Counted from the first letter of the stretch, positions 1 through 8,309 are shown. The stretch is 64,000 bases of DNA from an uncultured Bacilli bacterium (GCA_934102335.1 CAKOSP010000005.1:68179-132178); one strand, 5' to 3'. The notes: generated from the sequence alone by a model not told the origin. Made by a program: numbers and translations.

Positions 1-671
1 ATGATGGTGAAATACACGCTATAATGGGACCAAATGGTACTGGCAAAAGTACAATTTGTAAAGTACTTATGGGAGACTTAGAGTATAAGATAGTTTCTGG
101 AACAATAACTTATAATGGTAATGTTATAAATGATTATGATTCTAGTAAGAGATCTTTAGATGGTATTTTTCTTTTAAATCAAATGCCCATTTCAGTTGAG
201 GGTGTTACAAATGCAGAAATGCTAAGGGTGGCTTTAAAGGCTAAAACTGGTAAACAAATTAATATATTTGAATTTAATAAAGAATTGGAAACTATTTGTG
301 AAAAATTACATTTGCCAAAAAGTTTTATTCATAGAGAAATAAATGTAGGTATGAGTGGTGGAGAAAGAAAGAAAAATGAACTTTTACATATGTGGGTTTT
401 AAAACCATCACTATTAATCTTAGATGAATTAGATTCAGGTTTAGATGTAGATGCTTTAAAAATATGTAGTGAATCAATTAAAGAATATTATGAAAAATAC
501 AAACCAAGTATTTTAATTATTACCCATCATACTGAGGTTTTAGAATATATTAAACCTGATTTTGTACATGTTTTAAAAAATGGAAGTATTGTTAAAACTG
601 GCAATTATGATCTTGCAAAAAATATTGAAAAATACGGTTTTAATAATGCAAATGAATTAAGCGAGAATTAA
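1..671 (+). CDS. sufC: SufC, Fe-S cluster assembly ATPase (5' end outside window)
   Basis: ABC-type ATPase of the SUF system, which powers the SufB/SufD scaffold during Fe-S cluster assembly in the cytosol. The reading frame is already open at base 3 and reads DGEIHAI before the Walker A motif GPNGTGKST, so the true start lies upstream and the ATG at 24 is internal. The ABC signature MSGGERKKNE, Walker B LLILDELDSGLD and the H-loop IITHHTE are all present. SufC differs from transporter ATPases by this ERKKNE signature. The gene ends 4 nt before the sufD-like gene, and sufS and sufU follow, so it is one operon. Family call is secure; only the N-terminus is missing. Confidence 0.95.
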   Translation, partial: DGEIHAIMGPNGTGKSTICKVLMGDLEYKIVSGTITYNGNVINDYDSSKRSLDGIFLLNQMPISVEGVTNAEMLRVALKAKTGKQINIFEFNKELETICEKLHLPKSFIHREINVGMSGGERKKNELLHMWVLKPSLLILDELDSGLDVDALKICSESIKEYYEKYKPSILIITHHTEVLEYIKPDFVHVLKNGSIVKTGNYDLAKNIEKYGFNNANELSEN

Positions 672-675
672 GAAA

Positions 676-1326
676 ATGAATAAAATAGTTATAGATAACA
701 AAGAAAATGTTATTGATTCTTATATTGGTTGTGTTAATGTAAGTGAAGTTTGTAATAAATTATCTGTTAGTGGAACTTGTAAATTATATTTTTTAGATAA
801 TATTAAAGATCTAACAATAGATGTTTTAGATAATGCAAATTTAGAAATGTATATGTATAGTGATAATAAGAATTTTGATAGTATTGTTGTAATTAATCAG
901 TTTTCTAATACTAATTTAAGATTATATGATGCCTTTAAATCAGCAAGTGATGTAAAAGAATCTATAGTAACTAATATACTTGGAAGTAATAATAAGACAA
1001 ATATCGATATAAGAATTGTTCAAATAGATGGTCATAGTGAAGTTTTAGAACAAATTAATGCTAAAGAAAATACAAATAATAATGAAGCAGTTGAATTATT
1101 AAAAGGATTAGTCTGTGGTGGAGCAATTACGACTTTACCAAATATGGAGATTGGTACAAATAATATAGTGGCTAACCATTTTGTTACAATATCTAGTTAT
1201 GATAAAAATGAGCTTTTTTATTTGATGAGTAAAGGCATTGATTTGAATTTGGCTAAAGAATTAATTAAGTCTGGATACTTATTTAATAAAGTAGATGAAA
1301 AATTTAAGGAGGTTTTTTATGAATAG
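676..1326 (+). CDS. sufD: Short SufD/SufB-like scaffold protein
   Basis: SufD normally forms a beta-helix heterodimer with SufB and sits on a SufC dimer. This protein has only 216 residues, about half the usual length. Its C-terminal third still matches the family: a segment ending NELFYLMSKGIDLNLAKEL corresponds to the conserved LFYLxSRG helix region. The position of the usual SHG motif reads ANHFVTIS, so the conserved motif is not intact. The middle is strand-rich and fits a shortened beta-helix. It sits between sufC and sufS and its last codons overlap the sufS start by 8 nt. No sufB follows sufU here, so SufB is either upstream of the window or elsewhere. Assignment to SufD rather than another SufB paralog rests mainly on context. 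Confidence 0.7.
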   Translation: MNKIVIDNKENVIDSYIGCVNVSEVCNKLSVSGTCKLYFLDNIKDLTIDVLDNANLEMYMYSDNKNFDSIVVINQFSNTNLRLYDAFKSASDVKESIVTNILGSNNKTNIDIRIVQIDGHSEVLEQINAKENTNNNEAVELLKGLVCGGAITTLPNMEIGTNNIVANHFVTISSYDKNELFYLMSKGIDLNLAKELIKSGYLFNKVDEKFKEVFYE

Positions 1327-2515
1327 AGAAGACTTTCCAATGTTAATGCAAGATATTATTTATTTAGATAATGGAGCTACTAGTTTAAAGCCCTCAGTAG
1401 TTATTGAAAAAATGAATGATTATTATAAAAATTATAGTGCAAATGCGCATAGAGGAGATTATGATATATCCTATAAAGTTGATACTGAGTATGAAGGTGC
1501 TAGAAATATTATTCAAAAATTTATTAATGCTAAAAGTAGAGAAGAAGTAATTTTTACAAGTGGAACAACTGAATCTTTAAATGTTATTGCAACTGGTTTT
1601 TTTAAACCAATTTTAGAGCAAGGAGATGAAATTCTTATTAGCACGAGTGAACATGCATCTAATGTGTTACCTTGGTTTAGGTTGGCTAATACGAATGGTT
1701 GTGTTATTAAATATGTTGAACTTGATCAAGATTATCATGTAACAATGGATAATATTAAAAAAGCAATAACTCCTAGAACTAAAATTATTAGTTTAGCTCA
1801 AATTACCAATGTTATTGGAGATATAAGGCCTATAAAACAGATAGTACAATTAGCTCACGAAAGTGATATATTTGTTGTTGTAGATGGTGCTCAAAGTTTA
1901 CCTCATATAAAAGTTGATGTACAAGATTTAGATGTTGATTTTTTTGCAGCTTCGGCGCATAAAATGTGTGGACCAACTGGAGTAGGGCTTTTGTATGGTA
2001 AAAAAGAATTATTGGAAAATATTGATCCAGTAAATCTTGGTGGTGGTATGAATGAATCTTTTGATGATGAACATTCTGTTTACTTAAAACAACTTCCAAC
2101 AAGATTAGAAGCTGGTACTCCAAATATTGCAGGAGTAATTGGTTTTGGTGCGGCTGCAAAATATTTAATGGATATTGGTATGGCAAAAATCGAAGCTAAA
2201 GAACAATACTTACGAAAGTATTTAGTTAATAAATTGATAAAAATACCTTATATTGATATTGTAAATTTAGAAGCAGAAAGTGGCATAGTTTCATTTAATG
2301 TTGATGGAGTTTTTTCACAAGATGTTGCTTATTATTTGAATAAATATAATATTTGTGTAAGAGCAGGTAATCATTGTGCAAAAATCTTAAAACATGCTAC
2401 TCATGTTAATAATACGATAAGAGTTAGTTTATATTTTTATAATACAGAATCAGAAATTGATATTTTAGTGGATTTACTAAGTGATAAAGATAAAATAATA
2501 AAAGAGATGATATAA
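1319..2515 (+). CDS. sufS: SufS cysteine desulfurase
   Basis: PLP-dependent class V enzyme that removes sulfur from cysteine and passes it to SufU. The start at 1319 is preferred over the ATG at 1295 because an ideal Shine-Dalgarno AAGGAGG lies at 1306-1312; this gives 398 residues, normal for the family. PLP lysine is about K215 in AASAHKMCGPTGVG, and the persulfide cysteine is about C353 in VRAGNHCAK. The N-terminus has the family pattern YLDNGATSLKP and the His stacking on PLP is in STSEHASN. It overlaps sufD and lies 1 nt before sufU, consistent with translational coupling. Confidence 0.95.
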   Translation: MNREDFPMLMQDIIYLDNGATSLKPSVVIEKMNDYYKNYSANAHRGDYDISYKVDTEYEGARNIIQKFINAKSREEVIFTSGTTESLNVIATGFFKPILEQGDEILISTSEHASNVLPWFRLANTNGCVIKYVELDQDYHVTMDNIKKAITPRTKIISLAQITNVIGDIRPIKQIVQLAHESDIFVVVDGAQSLPHIKVDVQDLDVDFFAASAHKMCGPTGVGLLYGKKELLENIDPVNLGGGMNESFDDEHSVYLKQLPTRLEAGTPNIAGVIGFGAAAKYLMDIGMAKIEAKEQYLRKYLVNKLIKIPYIDIVNLEAESGIVSFNVDGVFSQDVAYYLNKYNICVRAGNHCAKILKHATHVNNTIRVSLYFYNTESEIDILVDLLSDKDKIIKEMI

Positions 2516-2516
2516 A

Positions 2517-2951
2517 ATGGATCAAGAATTAAAAAGAGAAATAATATTAGAACATTATCAAAATCCTAGAGGAAAACAATCAGATTTTGATAATAATGCA
2601 GTACATGTTAATAGTAATAATGAATCGTGTATAGATAATATTGATTTATATGTAAGTTTTAAAGATGATAAGATCGATAATATTACTTTTAATGGAGAGG
2701 CTTGTGCTATTTCTACATCCTCTACATCAATTATGATATCGAATTTAATAGGATTAAGTGTTGATGAAGCATTAGATTATATTAATAACTTTGATAATAT
2801 GATTAATGAAAAAGCATATAATAAAGATATTTTAAAAGAAGCTTTAGCTTATGATGAGATTTATAAACAAAAATCACGTAAGACTTGTGCTACATTACCT
2901 TACGTAGGAATTAAAAAAGCTATAGAAGAGTACTTGCAAAATAAAAAATAA
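2517..2951 (+). CDS. sufU: SufU sulfurtransferase/scaffold
   Basis: Zinc-dependent sulfur acceptor from SufS, the standard partner in Gram-positive SUF systems. The 144-residue protein keeps the three ligand cysteines and the aspartate: C38 and D40 in ESCID, C63 in GEACAIS and C124 in RKTCATLPY. The N-terminal pattern ILEHYQNPRGK is also typical. It follows sufS after one nucleotide. The promoter for the next transcription unit (TTGCAA/TATAAT) lies partly within its last codons. Confidence 0.94.
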   Translation: MDQELKREIILEHYQNPRGKQSDFDNNAVHVNSNNESCIDNIDLYVSFKDDKIDNITFNGEACAISTSSTSIMISNLIGLSVDEALDYINNFDNMINEKAYNKDILKEALAYDEIYKQKSRKTCATLPYVGIKKAIEEYLQNKK

Positions 2952-2961
2952 TTAGTATAAT
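2934..2961 (+). promoter_or_regulatory. Promoter of the T-box/serS unit
   Basis: A -35 TTGCAA at 2934-2939 and a -10 TATAAT at 2956-2961 are separated by 16 nt. The -35 lies inside the end of sufU. Transcription would begin about 2968, just before the T-box leader. Confidence 0.7.
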
Positions 2962-2967
2962 ATAAGT

Positions 2968-3165
2968 AAATTGATGACGAAAGATTAGTAATTTGTAAAA
3001 TATTATAAAGAGAGTTAGTGGTCGGTGAAAACTAATTAATGTTAACAAATGAATCTACTTTCTGAAAGGATTTAATAAATCCCGGTTAAAACCGTTATTT
3101 AAATTAAGTTAAAAAATAGGATGGTACCGCATATTTGCTCCTTGCAAGTATGTGGTTTTTATTTA
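2968..3165 (+). promoter_or_regulatory. T-box leader, serine specifier UCU
   Basis: This leader has the ordered landmarks of a T-box riboswitch: AGAGAG near 3010, the distal stem-I segment with GGTGAAAAC, the specifier context GAATCTACTTTCTG, a CGGTTAAAACCG hairpin, and the T-box core TGGTACCGC at 3122-3130. The specifier codon is read as TCT at 3054-3056, a serine codon that agrees with serS downstream. Uncharged tRNA-Ser would pair its NCCA end with the UGGU bulge and prevent the terminator at 3127-3160. The choice of specifier is by alignment to the usual GAA-XXX-AC context. Confidence 0.93.
3127..3160 (+). terminator. T-box regulated terminator
   Basis: Twelve-bp stem (3127-3138 with 3144-3155, two G-U pairs) with a 5-nt loop and a TTTTT tract. 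Its left arm contains the ACCGC part of the T-box core, so antiterminator and terminator are mutually exclusive. Confidence 0.88.
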
Positions 3166-3174
3166 AGGTGATTT

Positions 3175-3708
3175 ATGGATAATATATGGTTAAAATTAAT
3201 TGATGAAAATGATGATAAAGTTTTTTGTGATTTATTAATAGAGCTTGCAAGCTATGATGATGTTTTTGCTCGTCCTGTACCAAAAGATTTTACTTATGAA
3301 GATTTCAATCATTTTTTAAAGGCAAGAGTCAAACTACATAGTGGAATTGATTTACCTAAAAATGTTTTACCTTGCAGTACATACTGGATAATGCATAAAG
3401 ATAAACCTATTGGTTATGCTACTTTAAAACATGTTATTGATTTAAATAAACCTGGTGGACATCTTGGATGTTGTTTAAAAAAGGAATATCAAAATAAGGG
3501 AATAGGAAGTATAGTCTCGGAACAATTGAGTAAAATAGCCTATTATGAATTAGGAATAAAAAAATTAATTTATACTAGTAAACTTGAAAATGTTCAAAGT
3601 CAAAAATCATTAGAAAAAATTGGTGCAAGTTTTACCAATGAACATGATGGATATAAATTTTATGAAGTAAATTTAGAAAGAAAATATAGTGAAGGAAGGA
3701 AAAGATAA
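3175..3708 (+). CDS. GNAT-family N-acetyltransferase
   Basis: A 177-residue acetyl-CoA-dependent acyltransferase. The acetyl-CoA pyrophosphate loop is visible as QNKGIG at residues 106-111, preceded by the beta-4 strand GGHLGCCLKKEY. The start has a good RBS (AAGGTGAT, 6 nt before ATG). It is the first gene behind the serine T-box and lies 2 nt before serS, so it should be induced when tRNA-Ser is uncharged. The substrate cannot be read from the sequence; a role linked to serine or aminoacyl compounds is only suggested by position. Confidence 0.85.
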   Translation: MDNIWLKLIDENDDKVFCDLLIELASYDDVFARPVPKDFTYEDFNHFLKARVKLHSGIDLPKNVLPCSTYWIMHKDKPIGYATLKHVIDLNKPGGHLGCCLKKEYQNKGIGSIVSEQLSKIAYYELGIKKLIYTSKLENVQSQKSLEKIGASFTNEHDGYKFYEVNLERKYSEGRKR

Positions 3709-3710
3709 AA

Positions 3711-4997
3711 ATGATAGATATTAAATTAATAAGAGAAAACCCTGAGTTAGTAAAGGAAAATATTAAGAAAAAATTTCAAAATGAAAAATTGCCTCTTGTA
3801 GATGAAGTAAAAAAATTGGACGAAGAATTTCGTGATTTACAAGTAGAAGGTGATACTTTAAAAGCTTCTAAAAATAAGTTAAGTAGTGAAATTGGAAAAC
3901 TTGTGCGTGAAGGAAAGAAAGAAGAAGCTGAAAAAATTAAAGAAGAAATTGCTAAAGATAGTAAAAAAATTGAACAAATTGATGAAAGAATACCTGTTGT
4001 TCAAGAAGAAATTAAAAAAAGAATGATGGTAATTCCTAATATAATTGATGAAAGTGTTCCAATTGGTGAAGACGACTCTAAAAATGTAGAAAATAAAAAA
4101 TATGGTGAACCTATTGTACCAGATTATGAAATACCATATCATGCTGATATATTAGAAAGTTTTAATGGTTTGGATAAGGATTCGTCCGGAAGAACAAGTG
4201 GAAATGGTTTTTATTATTTAATGGGTGATGCAGCTAGACTTTCAAGTGCTATGTTAGCCTATGCTAGAGATTATATGATAAATAAAGGATTTATATATTG
4301 TATTCCACCTTTTATGATTAGAAGTGACGTTGTAAATGGAGTTATGTCATTTAAGGAAATGGATGCTATGATGTATAAAATTGAAGGTGAAGATTTATAT
4401 TTAATCGGAACTAGTGAACACTCTATGATTGGTAAATTTAAAGATCAAATAATAGATGAAAATAAGTTACCTATAACAATGACTAGTTATTCTCCTTGTT
4501 TTAGAAAAGAAGTAGGAGCTCATGGAATTGAAGAAAGAGGAATTTATAGAGTTCATCAATTTGAAAAACAAGAAATGATTGTTCTTTGTAAACCAGAAGA
4601 ATCAATGGAATGGTATAATAAAATGTGGAATTACACTGTTGAAATATTTAGAAATATGGATATTCCGGTTAGAACTTTAGAATGTTGTAGTGGTGATTTA
4701 GCTGATTTAAAAGTTAAGTCTTGCGATGTTGAAGCTTGGAGTCCAAGACAGAAAAAATATTTTGAAGTTGGTTCTTGTTCAACTTTAGGAGACGCTCAGG
4801 CTCGTAGATTAAAAATTAGAACTAAAGGAGAAAATGGTACTTATTACGTTCATACCTTAAATAATACAGTACTTGCCTCAACAAGAGCTTTAATAGCACT
4901 TTTAGAAAATAATTATCAAAAAGATGGATCTATTAAAGTGCCTAAAGTCTTACAACCATATATGGGTGGTTTAGAAGTTATTAAACCTCAAAAATAA
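3711..4997 (+). CDS. serS: Seryl-tRNA synthetase
   Basis: Class II synthetase that charges tRNA-Ser (and tRNA-Sec where present). The 428 residues begin with the long helical arm rich in Lys/Glu (about residues 30-100) that binds the tRNA variable arm. The catalytic domain has motif 2 SPCFRKEVGAHGIEERG and motif 3 LNNTVLASTRALIALLE, with the active-site loop GTSEHSM. The length is normal. It is second in the T-box operon and is followed directly by a strong terminator. Confidence 0.97.
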   Translation: MIDIKLIRENPELVKENIKKKFQNEKLPLVDEVKKLDEEFRDLQVEGDTLKASKNKLSSEIGKLVREGKKEEAEKIKEEIAKDSKKIEQIDERIPVVQEEIKKRMMVIPNIIDESVPIGEDDSKNVENKKYGEPIVPDYEIPYHADILESFNGLDKDSSGRTSGNGFYYLMGDAARLSSAMLAYARDYMINKGFIYCIPPFMIRSDVVNGVMSFKEMDAMMYKIEGEDLYLIGTSEHSMIGKFKDQIIDENKLPITMTSYSPCFRKEVGAHGIEERGIYRVHQFEKQEMIVLCKPEESMEWYNKMWNYTVEIFRNMDIPVRTLECCSGDLADLKVKSCDVEAWSPRQKKYFEVGSCSTLGDAQARRLKIRTKGENGTYYVHTLNNTVLASTRALIALLENNYQKDGSIKVPKVLQPYMGGLEVIKPQK

Positions 4998-4998
4998 T

Positions 4999-5073
4999 AT
5001 AGCCTGTTTTGTAAAAACAGGCTTTTTTTTTTTTTTTTTTCTATGGTATCATGGTAATGATAGGATAAGTGAT
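4999..5073 (+). repeat. Direct repeat R1 upstream of surface-protein cassette 1
   Basis: Unit composed of the AGCCTG hairpin, a long T-run, CTATGGTATCATGG and AATGATAGGATAAGTGAT, ending in the RBS of the next gene. Related copies lie at 6131-6182 (after the same gene) and 50882-50938 (before the paralogous gene). R1 and R2 therefore bracket the 5080-6123 gene as direct repeats. Confidence 0.75.
5001..5040 (+). terminator. serS terminator with 18-T tract
   Basis: Stem AGCCTGTTTT (5001-5010) pairs with AAAACAGGCT (5014-5023) around a 3-nt loop and runs into 18 consecutive T (5023-5040). The T-run is much longer than termination needs and the unit recurs at 6132-6171. Confidence 0.92.
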
Positions 5074-5079
5074 AGTGTA

Positions 5080-6123
5080 ATGAATAGCAAAAGAATTGTT
5101 ATAACTTCGGTATTAGTAGCAATATTAGTTGTGGGAATATTAACAGCAACCTATGCATATTTTCAAGCAAGGATAGGAACTGGATCAACAACAAATGCCA
5201 CAGTAACTGCCAAAACAATCGATGGTTTAACCTTTAATCAAGGAACAAATTTATCAATAACTGCAACCCAAACAAATTTTGGAAGTGGAAAAGGAAACTT
5301 GTCATCAAGTACTTCACCAACAGTAACTTTAAAAGCAAGAAATGATGCAAGTGCAAGTTATAATTACAAAGCATGTTTAAATATCTCAGAAAATACATTT
5401 GTACATTCACAAGTTGATGAAACTGGCACAACTAATTTAACAAATAATTTATGCAAACCATTAACATCATCAGACTGGGTTTTAACTGGTGGAGCAAAGA
5501 TTGAAGATGATAAAATTATTTTACCTAATCTTGATTCAGTGGCAACATTTAAAATAGATTGGAATAAAAGAGGGTCAAAACTTTATGTTACAGGTAATAT
5601 TGATGGAACAAAATTTGTATTTAATACCGCATATATGGATGATAGTGGAACTAGATTAAGTGGTAATGGTTGTAATACTTTATCCAATGGAAAAGCTAAA
5701 TGCTTGTATGGTAGTAGCACTCCATATAGTGATTATATATTAGCGTCAAAAACTATAACATTAAGTATTGTAAGAAAATCTACTTATGCACCAGATGAAT
5801 ACTCTGTAAAAAATATTATGTGTTCTGCTAGTGGGTTCGAAGAATATGATCAATATGGATCTGTAACTAATCCGGATTTAGAGCTTACAGTAACTAAAAA
5901 TGGAACAACGGTATTAACAAAAGATATAACTCATGGAACTGGAGAGGTATGTGTCCCAACAACAAGTGGTGGAAATACTACAACTCACACAATTAGTGCT
6001 GCGGCTGGTGCAACAACTACAGATACATGGAATGCCACAGTTACATTTAAAAATTATAATAATAATCAAAATGTTAATTTGGATAAAACTTTTAATTCTA
6101 CTTTTGTCTTTACAAGAACTTAA
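5080..6123 (+). CDS. Surface protein with SipW-type signal peptide, variant 1
   Basis: A 347-residue exported protein. The N-terminus has a basic start, a hydrophobic core (about residues 5-23) and TYAYF at 24-28, the pattern of SipW-dependent signal peptides of TasA-like matrix proteins. Residues up to about 115 and the last 75 or so match the paralog at 50945-51943 almost exactly, including identical runs such as KARNDASASYNYKACLNIS and KNYNNNQNVNLDKTFNS. The central part (about 118-265) is unrelated to the paralog and contains a Cys-bearing strand-rich segment. RBS AAGTGAT lies 6 nt before the ATG. Function is unknown; a secreted fibre or matrix component is an inference. No SipW peptidase gene is in this window. 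Confidence 0.75.
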   Translation: MNSKRIVITSVLVAILVVGILTATYAYFQARIGTGSTTNATVTAKTIDGLTFNQGTNLSITATQTNFGSGKGNLSSSTSPTVTLKARNDASASYNYKACLNISENTFVHSQVDETGTTNLTNNLCKPLTSSDWVLTGGAKIEDDKIILPNLDSVATFKIDWNKRGSKLYVTGNIDGTKFVFNTAYMDDSGTRLSGNGCNTLSNGKAKCLYGSSTPYSDYILASKTITLSIVRKSTYAPDEYSVKNIMCSASGFEEYDQYGSVTNPDLELTVTKNGTTVLTKDITHGTGEVCVPTTSGGNTTTHTISAAAGATTTDTWNATVTFKNYNNNQNVNLDKTFNSTFVFTRT

Positions 6124-6130
6124 GAATTAA

Positions 6131-6182
6131 TAGCCTGTTTTGAAAAAAACAGGCTTTTTTTTTTTTTTTTTATGGTATCATG
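6131..6182 (+). repeat. Direct repeat R2 and terminator after surface-protein cassette 1
   Basis: AGCCTGTTTT (6132-6141) pairs with AAAACAGGCT (6146-6155), followed by 17 T (6155-6171) and ATGGTATCATG. It acts as terminator of the surface-protein gene and is a second copy of the 4999-5073 unit, lacking the AATGATAGGATAAG end. Confidence 0.8.
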
Positions 6183-6216
6183 AATATATAGTAGGATCAA
6201 AGGTGTGAAAAAACTT

Positions 6217-6276
6217 ATGAAGAAAAAAAGAAAAGGTTCATGTTATTGTGGGTATTATAGAGAACTTTTGCCATGA
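6217..6276 (+). CDS. Possible 19-residue peptide
   Basis: Open frame MKKKRKGSCYCGYYRELLP with an RBS-like AAGGTGTGA upstream at about 6200-6208. It is basic with two cysteines and lies in an otherwise gene-free stretch (6183-6433) that ends with a strong hairpin terminator at 6347-6374. No homolog is recognised, and coding is uncertain. Confidence 0.2.
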   Translation: MKKKRKGSCYCGYYRELLP

Positions 6277-6346
6277 AGTTGTATATCATAAACATAAATC
6301 TTTAGACTATAATGTAATGAAAAAACAAATTTTAAATATAATTATT

Positions 6347-6374
6347 AATGTATTATGTGTATAATACATTTTTT
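6347..6374 (+). terminator. Hairpin terminator in the 6.2-6.4 kb gap
   Basis: Perfect 10-bp stem AATGTATTAT (6347-6356) with ATAATACATT (6361-6370), loop GTGT, then a T tract to 6373. It closes a short transcription unit of about 150-190 nt between the surface-protein gene and the next CDS. Confidence 0.7.
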
Positions 6375-6433
6375 CTTTGCTTTTTTATTTACTTGTGATA
6401 TTATTAATAATAAGAAAAGGTAGTGTGATATGT

Positions 6434-8188
6434 GTGAATAATTCAGATATGAATAACAATACAAATAATTCTCAAGGTGGTGTAGTTTTAGGCAATATTA
6501 CAAATAGTACTTTAAATTCTCAACCAGAACCAATGCCTAATAATTTTACAAATAACGTTACACCTACAAATCCAGTTATGACTCCAAATACAGTGGTAGA
6601 TAATCCAAGTTATATTGGTCAGCAAAATGTTTCTACGGTACAAAACGTTCAATCAGTAACTCCTCAATTAGAGCAACCTGTTGAAAATTTGACTTTTAAT
6701 AGTAGTATACCTGATACATTGCCAAATACTAATGTTGTTCAAGAACCAGTAGTGAACAATAATGTTAATGCTAATCCAGTGGATATTGGAGTGGGATATA
6801 CAACTAATGTTGGTCAGATAAATAATGAATCATATGCTGCTAATAGTGTTAATATGAATGATAGTTTTAATACTAATCAAACAGTTAATAGTGTAAATAT
6901 GAATCAAGGTTTTGATGTTAATGCTAATTATAATACTAATAATACGATGGGAAATGTTCCTCCAGTAACACCAATTAATAATATGATGGGCTCAGAACCT
7001 ATAAGTGGACAACCAGACAGTGGTATGAAAAAGAAAAAAGGTCATGGATTTTTAATATTTGTTTTAATAATTTTGGTTTTAGGCTTGTGTGCTGGAGCAG
7101 CTTGGTATTTCTTTTTAAAGGATAAATTTGTTAAACAAACTCCAAAAGAAGTTTATGTTAAAGTTTTAAATTCAATGAATACTGATGTAAGCTTATTAGA
7201 TGATTTTAAAACAAGTTCTGGTAATATTTCTTTAAGCGTTAGCCCTAAAAATAGTGCTTTTAAAAAATTTGATTTAAATATTATAAGTACTATTGACAGA
7301 GATGCAAATTATTTACAGTATGGAATAGATGCTAGATATAATGGTGAAAGTGCTTTAGCTGGCGATGTTTTTTATACTAATAATAAGTTATATTTAAAAG
7401 CTGATAGTTTGTATTCTAATTTATTAGAAATTGATAGTAGTGATTTTGTTTTAGATTTTGATGATTTTGGTGCTTCAACTAATAATGGTAATACAAAAGT
7501 TATTATAGATTCTATAATAAGTGCAATAAAAGATTCCTTTAAAGATGAATATTTTACACAAACTGTTGAAGATAACGTTACAATTAATAAATTTACATTA
7601 ACTAATGATAGTTATGTAACTTTTATGACTGATTTTTTAAATAATTTAAAAGCAAATAATGCTTATGTTAAAGAAATTGCCAATATTAATGATTCTTCAG
7701 AGGAGGAAGTTAGGAATAATTTAGATAATGAAATATCTAATTTAGAAGGAAAAAATATTGAAATATCTGTATATACTGGTTCAAGTAAATCTGTATCAAA
7801 AATAGTTATGGATTTAAAAGATGACAATGCTATAATAACAGTAGATAATATTATTGATAATGGCTTTAATTATAGCATTAGTGTTGGTGGTACTGCAATA
7901 AGTGGAAAAGTTGCAATAAATTTAAACGGACAAACACAAACTGTTAAAATTACTATTGATTCTAATGACTTAACAGTTACTCTTGATGCTTCATTTGAAA
8001 GTAATGTTACAGTTACTAAGGCAGAAATTAATGAAGAAAAAGTCACAAAGGTTTCTGAACTTACTGATTATGACAAAGGTATGATTCAAATTAACTTGAT
8101 GAGTAACGAAGCTTTATTAAATTTAATTAATGATTTAGGTAGTGTTTCAAAACTTTTACCAATAAGCGATGATTTGTCTATAATGTAA
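6434..8188 (+). CDS. Single-pass membrane protein with Asn-rich N-terminal tail
   Basis: Taken from the GTG at 6434 (584 residues), which follows AAGGTAGTGTGAT; the ATG at 6449 is an alternative, and the upstream TTG at 6377 would overlap the preceding terminator region. The first 200 residues are low-complexity Asn/Thr/Val/Pro. A basic stop KKKKGHG then precedes a membrane segment (about residues 203-226, rich in Leu/Ile/Val), and about 355 residues follow as a likely extracellular domain of repeated strand-like segments. The layout resembles Gram-positive proteins with a cytoplasmic low-complexity tail and an external sensor or substrate domain (TcaA/YvbJ-like shape), but no family motif is recognised. 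It is monocistronic, with terminators on both sides. Confidence 0.65.
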   Translation: MNNSDMNNNTNNSQGGVVLGNITNSTLNSQPEPMPNNFTNNVTPTNPVMTPNTVVDNPSYIGQQNVSTVQNVQSVTPQLEQPVENLTFNSSIPDTLPNTNVVQEPVVNNNVNANPVDIGVGYTTNVGQINNESYAANSVNMNDSFNTNQTVNSVNMNQGFDVNANYNTNNTMGNVPPVTPINNMMGSEPISGQPDSGMKKKKGHGFLIFVLIILVLGLCAGAAWYFFLKDKFVKQTPKEVYVKVLNSMNTDVSLLDDFKTSSGNISLSVSPKNSAFKKFDLNIISTIDRDANYLQYGIDARYNGESALAGDVFYTNNKLYLKADSLYSNLLEIDSSDFVLDFDDFGASTNNGNTKVIIDSIISAIKDSFKDEYFTQTVEDNVTINKFTLTNDSYVTFMTDFLNNLKANNAYVKEIANINDSSEEEVRNNLDNEISNLEGKNIEISVYTGSSKSVSKIVMDLKDDNAIITVDNIIDNGFNYSISVGGTAISGKVAINLNGQTQTVKITIDSNDLTVTLDASFESNVTVTKAEINEEKVTKVSELTDYDKGMIQINLMSNEALLNLINDLGSVSKLLPISDDLSIM

Positions 8189-8216
8189 AGGAATGGAAAT
8201 TTTCATTCCTTTTTTT
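8189..8216 (+). terminator. Terminator after the Asn-rich membrane protein
   Basis: AGGAATG (8189-8195) pairs with CATTCCT (8204-8210), followed by seven T. It begins at the last base of the stop codon. Confidence 0.88.
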
Positions 8217-8309
8217 GTCGAATATAATTAATTGTCTTAAAATTAATTAAAAATAACTTCTACTTTTGTCGAAACTATTGAAATAGAATTAAATTTATTT
8301 AAAATGACT

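Noticed and set aside
1830..2186. Open frame of 118 codons on the minus strand inside sufS
   Set aside because: Antisense shadow of sufS; composition is His/Gln/Leu-rich nonsense and no RBS fits.
5933..6130. Plus-strand frame of 65 codons inside the surface-protein gene
   Set aside because: Frame-shifted shadow of the conserved C-terminal domain.
5080..6182. Surface-protein cassette as an insertion sequence
   Set aside because: No transposase and no terminal inverted repeats; the bracketing units are direct repeats containing terminators.
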